A stretch of 64,000 nt of DNA, taken from assembly GCA_022509105.1 (NCBI GenBank), contig JAFLTV010000008.1:1-64000 (forward strand), written 5' to 3'. Shown here piece by piece: positions 32,708-41,301 of this stretch (position 1 is its first letter; each line of letters begins with the position of its first letter). The position numbers and the translations under genes are program-made. A model generated the notes under the pieces. The model worked only from the letters and a program-made list of their open reading frames with translations, was not told the origin of the DNA and did not search any database. This DNA comes from Muribaculaceae bacterium (GTDB lineage: Bacteria > Bacteroidota > Bacteroidia > Bacteroidales > Muribaculaceae).

Positions 32708-33018
32708 TTATTCCGCGATATTCAGCCCAAGTGTATATTTTTACATACGTTTGGGCTAATTATTCCGCGATATTCGGCCCAAGTGTATATTTTTACATAC
32801 GTTTGGGCTAATTGTTCCGCGATATTCGGCCCAAATGTATATTTTTACATGCATCTGGGCTAATTATTCCGCGATATTCGGCCCAAGTGTGTATTTTTAC
32901 ATACGTTTGGGCTGATTATTCTGCCATATTCGGCCCAAGCGTATATTTTTTACATACGTTTGGGCTAATTATTCTGCGATATTCAGCCCAAGTGTGTGTT
33001 TTTTACTATGGTTAGGAT
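32708..33018. repeat. Six-copy ~52-bp tandem repeat, each copy containing a ~12-bp-stem hairpin
   Basis: Unit AATTATTCCGCGATATTCGGCCCAAGTGTATATTTTTACATACGTTTGGGCT; hairpin starts at 32725, 32777, 32829, 32881, 32933, 32986 (spacing 52,52,52,52,53). Confidence 0.95.
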
Positions 33019-33020
33019 GA

Positions 33021-34091
33021 TTATTCTGCTTCAAAACTTGATTTTTCAGGAAGAACGGATTCAAAGGCAGCCCGGATCTCTTCCATCAGTTGTTCATAGT
33101 TTTTTATATTGACATTGTCATTAAGGCAGATAAGAGAGTATTCTTGGGTGCGTATAGCTTTTATAGCCTGTTTGGGCCTCACCATCAGAGGAAACATCTT
33201 GGTGTCGTTGTAGGTGTTATAGGGAGTGAAATTCCCTTCGCATATCTGCCATGTGCGGAACAGTTCCGGAGAATAATCTTTGGAATCCCTGAATCTAAAG
33301 TTTGAAGTGCGTGTCAGTTCTTCGCCTTCGGCCTTCCATACTTCATCAAAGGTTGATTTCAAATATGGCTGTGCGTTATGAGGCACTCTTAAGGTGATGA
33401 ATTTGCCATAAGGCCTTAGAACACGGTTCATCCTGACTTTGCTGCCATAAAGAGGAGAAAACCATTTATCTCTCCATTTATCCATCACTTCTTTTTTATC
33501 AAAATTCCGATTTATGAGCCGGATATTATTTTTGAGTTTCTTATACCATTGCGACCATCCCGGATTATATTGGAAGACAGCTATATCGCAAGGCAGCCCG
33601 TTTTGAAAAAAGCGTTGGGGAGGAGTGGGACGGATGATATAGAAATCATCATTGAAATAGACAAATCTGTCGGACAGCCCCGGGATTCGATACATGTATC
33701 TTTCAATTACAGTTGAATTGAAAGTGGGTAGGAATTTTTCAGGAATAAAATCTTTGTGGGCCACAAGGTTAAGCTTCGGATTGGCGGTGTCGAGCCACTC
33801 GGGCACTTGCCCTGTTGTTATAAAATGGATTTTCCTGACCCAGGGGGCAAATTTCTCAACGCCGCGAAACCAATATCTAAGGAACCCGGAATCCCTGAAG
33901 CGGGCATCTGAAACTCCGTTTCTTTCTATATCCGGTTTTCCGGAATATTTTGCGAATGTTTTTTGCCACTCCGGGTCATCCATATTAACCCAGGTTACAA
34001 CAAAATCTATTTCATCCCTTTTTTCCATTTGTTTAATATGGCTGTCAGGTTGAGCGGGTCTCAAACTGACGGATTGAGAATCTGTATGCAA
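33021..34091 (-). CDS. Stealth-family capsular polysaccharide (sugar-1-phosphate) phosphotransferase
   Basis: Stealth CR1 IDFVVTWVNMDDPEWQ; CR2 RDSGFLRYWFRGVEKFAPWVRKIHFITTGQVPEWL; YFNDDFYIIRP. Confidence 0.9.
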   Translation of the reverse strand: MHTDSQSVSLRPAQPDSHIKQMEKRDEIDFVVTWVNMDDPEWQKTFAKYSGKPDIERNGVSDARFRDSGFLRYWFRGVEKFAPWVRKIHFITTGQVPEWLDTANPKLNLVAHKDFIPEKFLPTFNSTVIERYMYRIPGLSDRFVYFNDDFYIIRPTPPQRFFQNGLPCDIAVFQYNPGWSQWYKKLKNNIRLINRNFDKKEVMDKWRDKWFSPLYGSKVRMNRVLRPYGKFITLRVPHNAQPYLKSTFDEVWKAEGEELTRTSNFRFRDSKDYSPELFRTWQICEGNFTPYNTYNDTKMFPLMVRPKQAIKAIRTQEYSLICLNDNVNIKNYEQLMEEIRAAFESVLPEKSSFEAE

Positions 34092-34109
34092 ATTTAATTA
34101 ATTTTTATC

Positions 34110-34330
34110 CCGGATAAGCCTCTTAAGAAAAATAAAAAAGATAGAAGGAGAATTTTACCGTTTCGTAAGCGACCGGATCGAAGAGACCCACAAGCTTCTT
34201 CAAATATCAGACAAAGAAACCAAGAGAAGAATGATAGTGGTTAATTATGAAGGAATCAACAATTCTATAGAGAATGGGAGGTGGGCTGTGATTTTTATGG
34301 GCAATTACAACAATTGGGAATAAGAGAAGG
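34110..34330 (+). pseudogene. Remnant of an LpxL/HtrB-like acyltransferase gene
   Basis: Frameshifted; one frame reads ETHKLLQISDKETKRRMIVVNYEGINNSIENGRWAVIFMGNYNNWE*, matching ETLKLLHISDKEMKKRVEVVNYEEINNSIEKGKSAVILMGHYGNWEW of 38373..39221. Confidence 0.9.
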
Positions 34331-34433
34331 ACCTCAGTCGGTAGAGTTTAATGATATATAAAAGTTTTATGCCGTCAGAAAACAGAATTTATCATTTTTG
34401 TTCAGTGATATAAAACAAATTTTGGTTAAAATG

Positions 34434-34464
34434 TTTGCTGATACTTAACTTTATATTATCTTTG
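34434..34464 (+). promoter_or_regulatory. Bacteroidales-type promoter: TTTG (-33) / TATCTTTG (-7), 19-nt spacer
   Basis: Directly upstream of the 34479 ATG. Confidence 0.6.
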
Positions 34465-34478
34465 AGAAAAAATTAAAG

Positions 34479-35735
34479 ATGGATAAAGGTATATTGAGGG
34501 AAATATTACTTGAAAATCAACGAATGATTCCCCAAATAAAATTAGTCAGGCGAGATTTTACATTTGAAAGAAACGGAAATTATGTGCTGACGGGCGTAAG
34601 GCAAGCGGGAAAATCATTTCTGCTTTATCAAAGAATTTTGCAGATTCTGGAAGAAGGTCATTCTATAGAGGAGATTGCTTTTATAAATTTTGATGATGAA
34701 CGACTGTTCAAAATGGAAGTTTCCGAACTAAATTCCATCATAGAAGCATATAGAAGTCTTTTTAGCCATACTCCAATATTATTTTTTGATGAAATTCAGA
34801 ATATAGAGGGCTGGGAACACTTTGCCAGAAGATTAGCTAATGAAAAATATAGAGTTTATATAACCGGCAGTAATGCCAAAATGTTAAGTCGGGAGGTTGC
34901 AACTGTGTTAGGTGGCCGATACTTTACTAATATGGTTTTTCCATATTCGTTTGAAGAATATCTAAGAGCCTCCGACATTGAATTAAAGAAACATTGGCAA
35001 TATGGAAAAACCGCAGATGAGATTAATAGAATTTTCGCTGAATATTTTATATATGGAGGTTTCCCGGAAATCTTGAAATATCAAGATAAGCGTGGCTGGC
35101 TTAATACTCTTTTTGACCGTATTTATTTCAGTGATATGGTGGTGAGAAATAATGTCAGAAATGAAGAAGGGTTAAGAATGACTGTTAAACGATTGGCAGA
35201 AAATGTCAAACAACCGGTATCTTATGGTAGAATTTCAAATCTTATCAAAGCCACCGGCCTCTCTTCTTCACCGGCTTCTGTTTTAGACTATGTGAAATTC
35301 ATGAGAGAGTCTTGTATGATTTTTTCCATAGAAAACTATAGGTCTAAATTTGTGGAGAAAGAAACTGTAAAGAAACATTATTTCGTGGATAACGGTTTGT
35401 TGAATATTTTCTTGTTGAATGCCGAAACCTCTTTACTTGAAAACATTTGCGCCATACATCTTTATAGAAAATTTGAAAAAGATCTTTATTATTTCAAGAT
35501 GAATGAAGAGGTAGATTTCTATATACCTTCACAAGGATTGGGTATTCAGGTGGCTTATTCTTTGCGAGAATCAAGTGTTATTGAGAGGGAAGTGAAGGGA
35601 TTAAAACTACTCCATGAAAAGTATCCTTTAAATAAAATGTTGATAATTACCAGAGATGAAAAGGATGAAATAGTCTTAAACGATGAAATAAAGATTGAGG
35701 TTATTCCGGTGTGGCAATGGTTATTGGAAGAATAA
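34479..35735 (+). CDS. P-loop ATPase with AAA_14 and DUF4143 domains
   Basis: YVLTGVRQAGKSFLLYQRI, ILFFDEIQNIEGWEHFARRLAN, ITGSNAKMLSREVATVLGGRY, FPYSFEEYLR. Confidence 0.88.
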   Translation: MDKGILREILLENQRMIPQIKLVRRDFTFERNGNYVLTGVRQAGKSFLLYQRILQILEEGHSIEEIAFINFDDERLFKMEVSELNSIIEAYRSLFSHTPILFFDEIQNIEGWEHFARRLANEKYRVYITGSNAKMLSREVATVLGGRYFTNMVFPYSFEEYLRASDIELKKHWQYGKTADEINRIFAEYFIYGGFPEILKYQDKRGWLNTLFDRIYFSDMVVRNNVRNEEGLRMTVKRLAENVKQPVSYGRISNLIKATGLSSSPASVLDYVKFMRESCMIFSIENYRSKFVEKETVKKHYFVDNGLLNIFLLNAETSLLENICAIHLYRKFEKDLYYFKMNEEVDFYIPSQGLGIQVAYSLRESSVIEREVKGLKLLHEKYPLNKMLIITRDEKDEIVLNDEIKIEVIPVWQWLLEE

Positions 35736-35794
35736 AAATTTATTGCTGTCAGCTAAAACTAAAGAGAATAAATTTTATTGAGCACAATCGCTGA

Positions 35795-35950
35795 ATTAAA
35801 GGGGCTGATTCAGGAAGTTTAGAGGTTGAGTTAATACATGAAGGTAATTCCCACTATTGGAGCCAGACCGGAGAAACTCCATTAACGTTTTATGGAGTTT
35901 TGCAGGATAGAAAGCAGAAGATTGGTTATGAGTGTGTTCCTTATTTATGA
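35795..35950 (+). pseudogene. Possible 3' remnant of an unidentified gene
   Basis: Open frame without start: IKGADSGSLEVELIHEGNSHYWSQTGETPLTFYGVLQDRKQKIGYECVPYL*; protein-like composition, family not recognised. Confidence 0.35.
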
Positions 35951-37081
35951 AAATAAGCTTAAGACTTTTGAAATCAGAGGCGCCATATCATAATACTTAT
36001 ATTCGGCAAGCCTTCCTCCAAAAATCACTTTTTCTTCCTGATCCGCCAATAATTTATATTTCTGATAAAGCATCTCATTTTTTTCATCATTAATTGGATA
36101 AAAAGGCTCCAATCCTTCTTTATATTCGGAGGGATATTCCCGGGATATCACAGTCTTGGAAATATCATATATCTCATTGCCAAAAAATTCGAAATGCTTA
36201 TGTTCTATAATTCTGGTGAAAGGTTTTTTTAATGAAGAGTAATTCACCACTGCATTTCCCTGATAATTAGGGTGATTTAGAATTTCAGTTTCAAATCTTA
36301 AAGTCCGGTATTCAAGTTTTCCGAATTTATATTCATAAAATTCGTCAATCTTGCCCGTAAAGACTATATTTTTTGCAATTTTTTCCCAATAATTCCTATT
36401 ATCAAAGAAATTACAATCCACTTTTACATCACTACCATCCAATAATCCGGAAATCAATCTGTTGTATCCCCCTATCGGTATCCCTTGGTATTTATCATTA
36501 AAATAATTGTTATCAAATGTAAATCTCACCGGCAATCTTTTTATGATAAAAGGAGGAAGCTTCACACAAGAACGACCCCATTGTTTTTCAGTATATTCCT
36601 TTATAAGCGTTTCATAAATATCCTTCCCTACCAACAATAAAGCCTGTTCCTCCAGATTTCTTGGCTCATCTATCCCACTCTTTAAAAGTAGATTTTTAGC
36701 ATCTTTTCTTTGTTCTTCAATTATAGATAATGCTTCTTCAGGACGAGCAACTCCCCACAACTGATAAAAGGTATTCATATTGAAAGGAAGGTTATATATT
36801 TTCCCATCATCTGTTATAGCTATAGGTCTATTGGTAAATCTGTTGAATGGTACTATATTATTGACAAAATCCCAAACCTTCTTTTCTGATGTATGAAATA
36901 TATGGGCACCATATTTATGAACATTAATACCATCAATATTTTCACAATATAAATTTCCTCCCGGATGAGGACGTTTATCAATCACCAAACATTTCTTACC
37001 GGCTTTTTTTGTTGCAAGGTATGCGTAAGCGGATCCAAAAAGTCCGGATCCTACTATCAGGTAATCATAATAAATAGCCAT
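35945..37081 (-). CDS. glf: UDP-galactopyranose mutase
   Basis: YDYLIVGSGLFGSAYAYLATKKAGKKCLVIDKRPHPGGN, YGAHIFHTSEKKVWDFVN, FTRIIEHKHFEF. Confidence 0.96.
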   Translation of the reverse strand: MAIYYDYLIVGSGLFGSAYAYLATKKAGKKCLVIDKRPHPGGNLYCENIDGINVHKYGAHIFHTSEKKVWDFVNNIVPFNRFTNRPIAITDDGKIYNLPFNMNTFYQLWGVARPEEALSIIEEQRKDAKNLLLKSGIDEPRNLEEQALLLVGKDIYETLIKEYTEKQWGRSCVKLPPFIIKRLPVRFTFDNNYFNDKYQGIPIGGYNRLISGLLDGSDVKVDCNFFDNRNYWEKIAKNIVFTGKIDEFYEYKFGKLEYRTLRFETEILNHPNYQGNAVVNYSSLKKPFTRIIEHKHFEFFGNEIYDISKTVISREYPSEYKEGLEPFYPINDEKNEMLYQKYKLLADQEEKVIFGGRLAEYKYYDMAPLISKVLSLFS

Positions 37082-37089
37082 AACACAGA

Positions 37090-38115
37090 TTAATCTTCCG
37101 AAATTTTAGTTGACATTTCTTTCAGGGCTTTCTTTAAAAAATAACCTTCGAGCACCTTCTTTCGAATTGGCGAGACATTGTTTTTAATATGATGATAGTC
37201 TTCTTCCGATAAGGACAATAGTTTTGATTCTATTTCCTGCAAGGAATTGATTGTTATACCAATTTTGTGGTCTTTAACAAAATCAGCCACAGCAGATTCT
37301 TCTGAAACTATGACAGGCAATCCTGCAGAAAGATACATAGACAATTTGTGTGGCGAGATATATCGAAGATATTCACCCAATATACCATCATTATTTTCAG
37401 TGGAATCACCATCCCATATCAATCCGAAATTAGAATCCAGATGTTTGTGTAAATCTTCAGGATGATAACAACCTGAATATTCAACTCCCTTCCCAAAATT
37501 TAGATTATCTCCTTTAATTCCGAACAGCTTTAATTTAATAAAGTCAAAATGACATTGATTTAAGAAAGCACTTTTTGCTAAGTTCCCCACGAAAGCTATT
37601 CTTATATTTTTTTTATCAAACTCGGGTATGGGTATTTCAGAAACCGTAGGTTTGGCTATATAATCGAATAATTCAAGACATGATATCCGGCCCTCCTTGT
37701 TTATTCCCTCCTTGACAAGCCATTCTTTCATCTTGTTGTTATGGCAAATCAAATAATCTGCATGTTTGAGATATTTTAAATCATTTTTCCTCTTGAATCG
37801 TAAATAATTAATGTCATGGATCAATATTACAGTTTTATTCCTTTTTAACTTAGCAAGTTTAAATTTCCATCCGAGATTGTGTTGAGGAAATTGGAACAAT
37901 ACAATTTTTCCTACAGGCATTCTTATAATTCCTATAAGATTGGATACAAATGTCCTGAATGTTCCTAAATAGTTATTAATAGTGGAAGGGGATAAACCCA
38001 AGTTTAGATATCCATATTCTTTAAGGATTACTTCCGCGTCAAGTTTAGCCTTAGAGGAAGCCGTGAATGGATTATTATAATTCTTGGAGATATAGTATCC
38101 TGAAGCTGGCTTCAT
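37090..38115 (-). CDS. Glycosyltransferase, probable galactofuranosyltransferase
   Basis: GT-B style (VILIHDINYLRF, RIAFVGNLAKSAFL, MYLSAGLPVIVSEESAVADFV); immediately upstream of glf on the same strand. Confidence 0.75.
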   Translation of the reverse strand: MKPASGYYISKNYNNPFTASSKAKLDAEVILKEYGYLNLGLSPSTINNYLGTFRTFVSNLIGIIRMPVGKIVLFQFPQHNLGWKFKLAKLKRNKTVILIHDINYLRFKRKNDLKYLKHADYLICHNNKMKEWLVKEGINKEGRISCLELFDYIAKPTVSEIPIPEFDKKNIRIAFVGNLAKSAFLNQCHFDFIKLKLFGIKGDNLNFGKGVEYSGCYHPEDLHKHLDSNFGLIWDGDSTENNDGILGEYLRYISPHKLSMYLSAGLPVIVSEESAVADFVKDHKIGITINSLQEIESKLLSLSEEDYHHIKNNVSPIRKKVLEGYFLKKALKEMSTKISED

Positions 38116-38164
38116 TAAAAAATTTCTTTAAATATTATTTTTCTAAATTGATAAATCTCAGATG

Positions 38165-38300
38165 AAGATTTTTTCCGGAATATTTTGCGTAAGTTTTTGC
38201 CATTCCGTGTCGTCTATGAGCACCTTGGTTGTAACAAAATCTATCTACACTTTTTTATTGGTTTCATATGGCTGTCAGATTGAACGGCTCTCAAGCTGAC
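38165..38300 (-). pseudogene. Remnant of the 5' end of a Stealth-family gene
   Basis: Minus strand reads IDFVTTKVLIDDTEWQKLTQNIPE, matching IDFVVTWVNMDDPEWQKTFAKYSG of 33021..34091, with homologous upstream DNA (ggctgtcag..tga.cgg.tctcaa.ctgac.gattgagaa). Confidence 0.88.
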
Positions 38301-38372
38301 AGATTGAGAAATTGTCTGCAAATTTAATTAATTTTGTAACTACTTTCACATTTCCGACCTTTTATACAGATT

Positions 38373-39221
38373 ATGAAAAAAGGGTTTTTGCTTTTTGTTC
38401 TGAAGTCTATAGCCATCCTTCCTTTAGGCTTTTTATATCTCATTGCAGATTTTATTGCTGTAATTCTGCAATATGTAGCCGGCTACAGAAAGAAGGTGGT
38501 GAGGAACAATCTGACCACTTCTTTTCCGGATAAATCTCTTAAGGAAATAAAAAAGATAGAAAGAGAGTTTTATCGTTTTCTCAGCGATCAAATTATAGAG
38601 ACACTCAAGCTCCTTCACATCTCAGACAAAGAGATGAAGAAAAGGGTGGAGGTGGTGAATTATGAGGAAATCAACAATTCTATAGAGAAAGGGAAGTCGG
38701 CCGTGATTCTCATGGGCCATTACGGCAACTGGGAATGGGTGCAGGAAATCGGCCGTTATTTTTCACTATTGGCTTATCAGGCATCAATATATCATCCCCT
38801 GAGCAATCCGGTCTGGAATGATATATTCGTGAAATTGAGAAGCAGATGGGGTGCGCATATCCTCCCCATGAAAAAGACCGCTCGCACTCTCCTCGACAAA
38901 AGAAATCAACCCTGGGTTTGCGGTTTCATTGCGGATGCTTTCACAGGATATAAACATGACGACAATTGGATCGAATTCCTCAATCATAAGACATGGTTTA
39001 TCTATGGCCCTGAAGAGATAGGAGCGAAAACAGGTGCTGATTTCTTTTATCTTGACATGCATATCGAGGGGAGAGGCAAATACAAAATAGAATTCCGCAA
39101 GCTCATTCCCCAAGACGAATCGCAACCTTACCCCCTTTGCAGACAATTCTGGAGAGAATTCCAAAAAACAATCGAACGGCAGCCTGCATATTGGCTTTGG
39201 AGCCATAAACGCTGGAAATAG
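38373..39221 (+). CDS. Lysophospholipid/lipid A acyltransferase (LpxL/HtrB-like)
   Basis: VILMGHYGNWEW (HxxxxE-type motif), FYRFLSDQIIETLKLLHI. Confidence 0.9.
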   Translation: MKKGFLLFVLKSIAILPLGFLYLIADFIAVILQYVAGYRKKVVRNNLTTSFPDKSLKEIKKIEREFYRFLSDQIIETLKLLHISDKEMKKRVEVVNYEEINNSIEKGKSAVILMGHYGNWEWVQEIGRYFSLLAYQASIYHPLSNPVWNDIFVKLRSRWGAHILPMKKTARTLLDKRNQPWVCGFIADAFTGYKHDDNWIEFLNHKTWFIYGPEEIGAKTGADFFYLDMHIEGRGKYKIEFRKLIPQDESQPYPLCRQFWREFQKTIERQPAYWLWSHKRWK

Positions 39222-39330
39222 AAGATTTGACTGATATTTAAAAGAAAAAGATGCACATTTTTTAAAGTGATTTTATTTATAATCACTATATTTGTAGCCT
39301 TAACCTATTAATACCCAAAACTCAAACAAA

Positions 39331-40773
39331 ATGAAAAGACTGATTCCGTCATTTGGCCTTATCGGCCTGCTGCTCTTGGGAGCTTGTGGTGGTAAAAAAC
39401 AAGCCACTGAAGACTCGGCAATGGAAATGCGCGACTCCACCTACACTCAGGTGATTCATCCGGGATGGAGCCGTAACGCCGTGATTTACGAAGTGAACCT
39501 TCGACAGTTCACACCTGAAGGCACTGTAAATGCTTTTGCCCAACACCTTCCCCGTCTAAAGGAACTTGGCGTTGATATCCTCTGGATGATGCCTATAAAC
39601 CCTATCAGTGAGAAAGACCGTAAAGGAAAATTGGGCAGCTATTATGCTGTGAAAAATTACAAGGAATTCAATCCGGAATTCGGGACATTAGACGATTTCA
39701 AGTCGATGGTGAAGAAAGCTCAGGATATGGGATTGAAAGTGATTATCGACTGGGTGCCCAACCATACAGGCCGCGACAATGCATGGGTGACAGAACATCC
39801 TGATTATTATAAGAAGGACTCTCTGGGAAATATGGTGGGAATGTATGACTGGACAGATGTTTACGTTCTTGACTACAGCAATCCCGAGACCCGTAAGGCA
39901 ATGATTGACGCTATGAAGTTCTGGCTTACAGATGTCGGGGTCGACGGTTTCCGTTGCGACGTGGCTGAACATGTCCCCACTGATTTCTGGAACGAAGCCC
40001 GTCCGCAGCTGCAGGCTGTGAGACCCGAACTCTTCATGCTTGCCGAGGCTACCGTGCCGGCACTACAGGAGATTGCATTCGATATGGGTTACAACTGGCC
40101 GATGAAAGACCTCTTTAATGAAATAGCAGCTACTTCCGGACAATATTCATTCAAAGGAGAGAATGGAGAAGTAAGGAAATTTGATGAAAAGCATGCTTGC
40201 GATATCACCACTTTTCTCGACAAACAGGCGGCTGAATTCCCGAAAGACACCTATCTTATGAACATGATCACAAATCATGACCTCAATTCATGGGAAGGAA
40301 CAGAGTTTGAACGTCTTGGCAATCTCACTGATGCCTTTGCAGTTTTATCTTACACTTTGCCGGGAATGCCACTTCTGTACACGGGCCAGGAAACAGGCAT
40401 GAACCGTGCTTTCAAATTCTTTGAAAAAGATGAGGCTCCGAATTGGGAACCACGCAACGAATTCTTCACATTCTATCAGAAGCTCAACAACCTGAAACAT
40501 ACTCAGGCCGCTCTGACAGCCGGCATCGAAGGCGGACCGGTAGTGGTTTATCCGGTTTCAAGCCCGGATCTTTACGTATTCAGCCGTCAGAGTCCCGACA
40601 ACGCTTCTTGCGTGATCACAATGGTGAATTTAGGCAAAGACCAGATCAATCTTGAATTCTCTTCCGACAAGAAGCCGGAGCTCAACGAAATGAAAGATTA
40701 TTTCACCGACAAGGATGCTGAAATGCCGGCAGCCTTGAAAGCCGGTGAATACTACGTATTTGTAAAGAAATAA
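39331..40773 (+). CDS. Lipoprotein alpha-amylase family (GH13) enzyme
   Basis: Lipobox LLLGACGG; YEVNLRQFTPEGT, VIIDWVPNHTG, VDGFRCDVAEHV, TNHDLNSW. Confidence 0.93.
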   Translation: MKRLIPSFGLIGLLLLGACGGKKQATEDSAMEMRDSTYTQVIHPGWSRNAVIYEVNLRQFTPEGTVNAFAQHLPRLKELGVDILWMMPINPISEKDRKGKLGSYYAVKNYKEFNPEFGTLDDFKSMVKKAQDMGLKVIIDWVPNHTGRDNAWVTEHPDYYKKDSLGNMVGMYDWTDVYVLDYSNPETRKAMIDAMKFWLTDVGVDGFRCDVAEHVPTDFWNEARPQLQAVRPELFMLAEATVPALQEIAFDMGYNWPMKDLFNEIAATSGQYSFKGENGEVRKFDEKHACDITTFLDKQAAEFPKDTYLMNMITNHDLNSWEGTEFERLGNLTDAFAVLSYTLPGMPLLYTGQETGMNRAFKFFEKDEAPNWEPRNEFFTFYQKLNNLKHTQAALTAGIEGGPVVVYPVSSPDLYVFSRQSPDNASCVITMVNLGKDQINLEFSSDKKPELNEMKDYFTDKDAEMPAALKAGEYYVFVKK

Positions 40774-40797
40774 AAGCACCTTAATTATCATAGAGAA

Positions 40798-40832
40798 GAG
40801 GCGAAAAACGATTCCGTTTTTCACCTCTTTTT
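40798..40832 (+). terminator. Intrinsic terminator after the GH13 gene
   Basis: GAGG-c-GAAAAACG attc CGTTTTTC-a-CCTC then TTTTTA. Confidence 0.8.
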
Positions 40833-40966
40833 ATATGTCGGTATATCAAATTTTGTTAAAAACGGGAAAAGCAGTTAAAAAATCATTTCAACGACATTTT
40901 TCAATGAACTTTTTGAGATTTCAAACATTATAATATCAAAATAACAACCATAAAAAAATTACAGCT

Positions 40967-41194
40967 ATGAAACAGATTATTAAAAACAGCCCGTTAGCCT
41001 TGGCAATATTTATTATTGGTGCAGCAATCTTAGTAGGAGGAATCCTCACAATGGCATTACACCATGACATGTCTTGGCAAAGTTATGTTATTATAGGTGT
41101 CTTAATGTTATCGGCAATTTGGGCTATGATTAATATGCCGGTGTCAGTATCAGTAAGACCTAAAGAGGTTCCTGTTAGACACCACGAACGGTAA
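40967..41194 (+). CDS. Small two-TM hypothetical protein (75 aa)
   Basis: Two hydrophobic segments (LALAIFIIGAAILVGGILTMAL; YVIIGVLMLSAIWAMI); followed by a terminator. Confidence 0.55.
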   Translation: MKQIIKNSPLALAIFIIGAAILVGGILTMALHHDMSWQSYVIIGVLMLSAIWAMINMPVSVSVRPKEVPVRHHER

Positions 41195-41220
41195 ACAATC
41201 TTTATTAATGCAACAAATAG

Positions 41221-41250
41221 AGGCTCCTTTGTCGGAGCCTTTTTAATTTT
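41221..41250 (+). terminator. Intrinsic terminator
   Basis: AGGCTCC-TTTGTC-GGAGCCT then TTTTAATTTT. Confidence 0.8.
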
Positions 41251-41301
41251 CTAATATTAGTGTAAGGGCGGTTGTCTCCAAGAAAAATGAGAAACGAGCT
41301 C

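Noticed and set aside
32611-33015. Two plus-strand ORFs across the hairpin array encoding repeated YIFTYVWANYSAIFGPSVYF peptides
   Set aside because: The 52-bp period shifts frame every unit and variation follows hairpin pairing rather than codons; the ORFs are by-products of the repeat.
32708-33018. CRISPR array
   Set aside because: Inter-hairpin segments are conserved between units instead of being unique spacers, and no cas genes are in the window.
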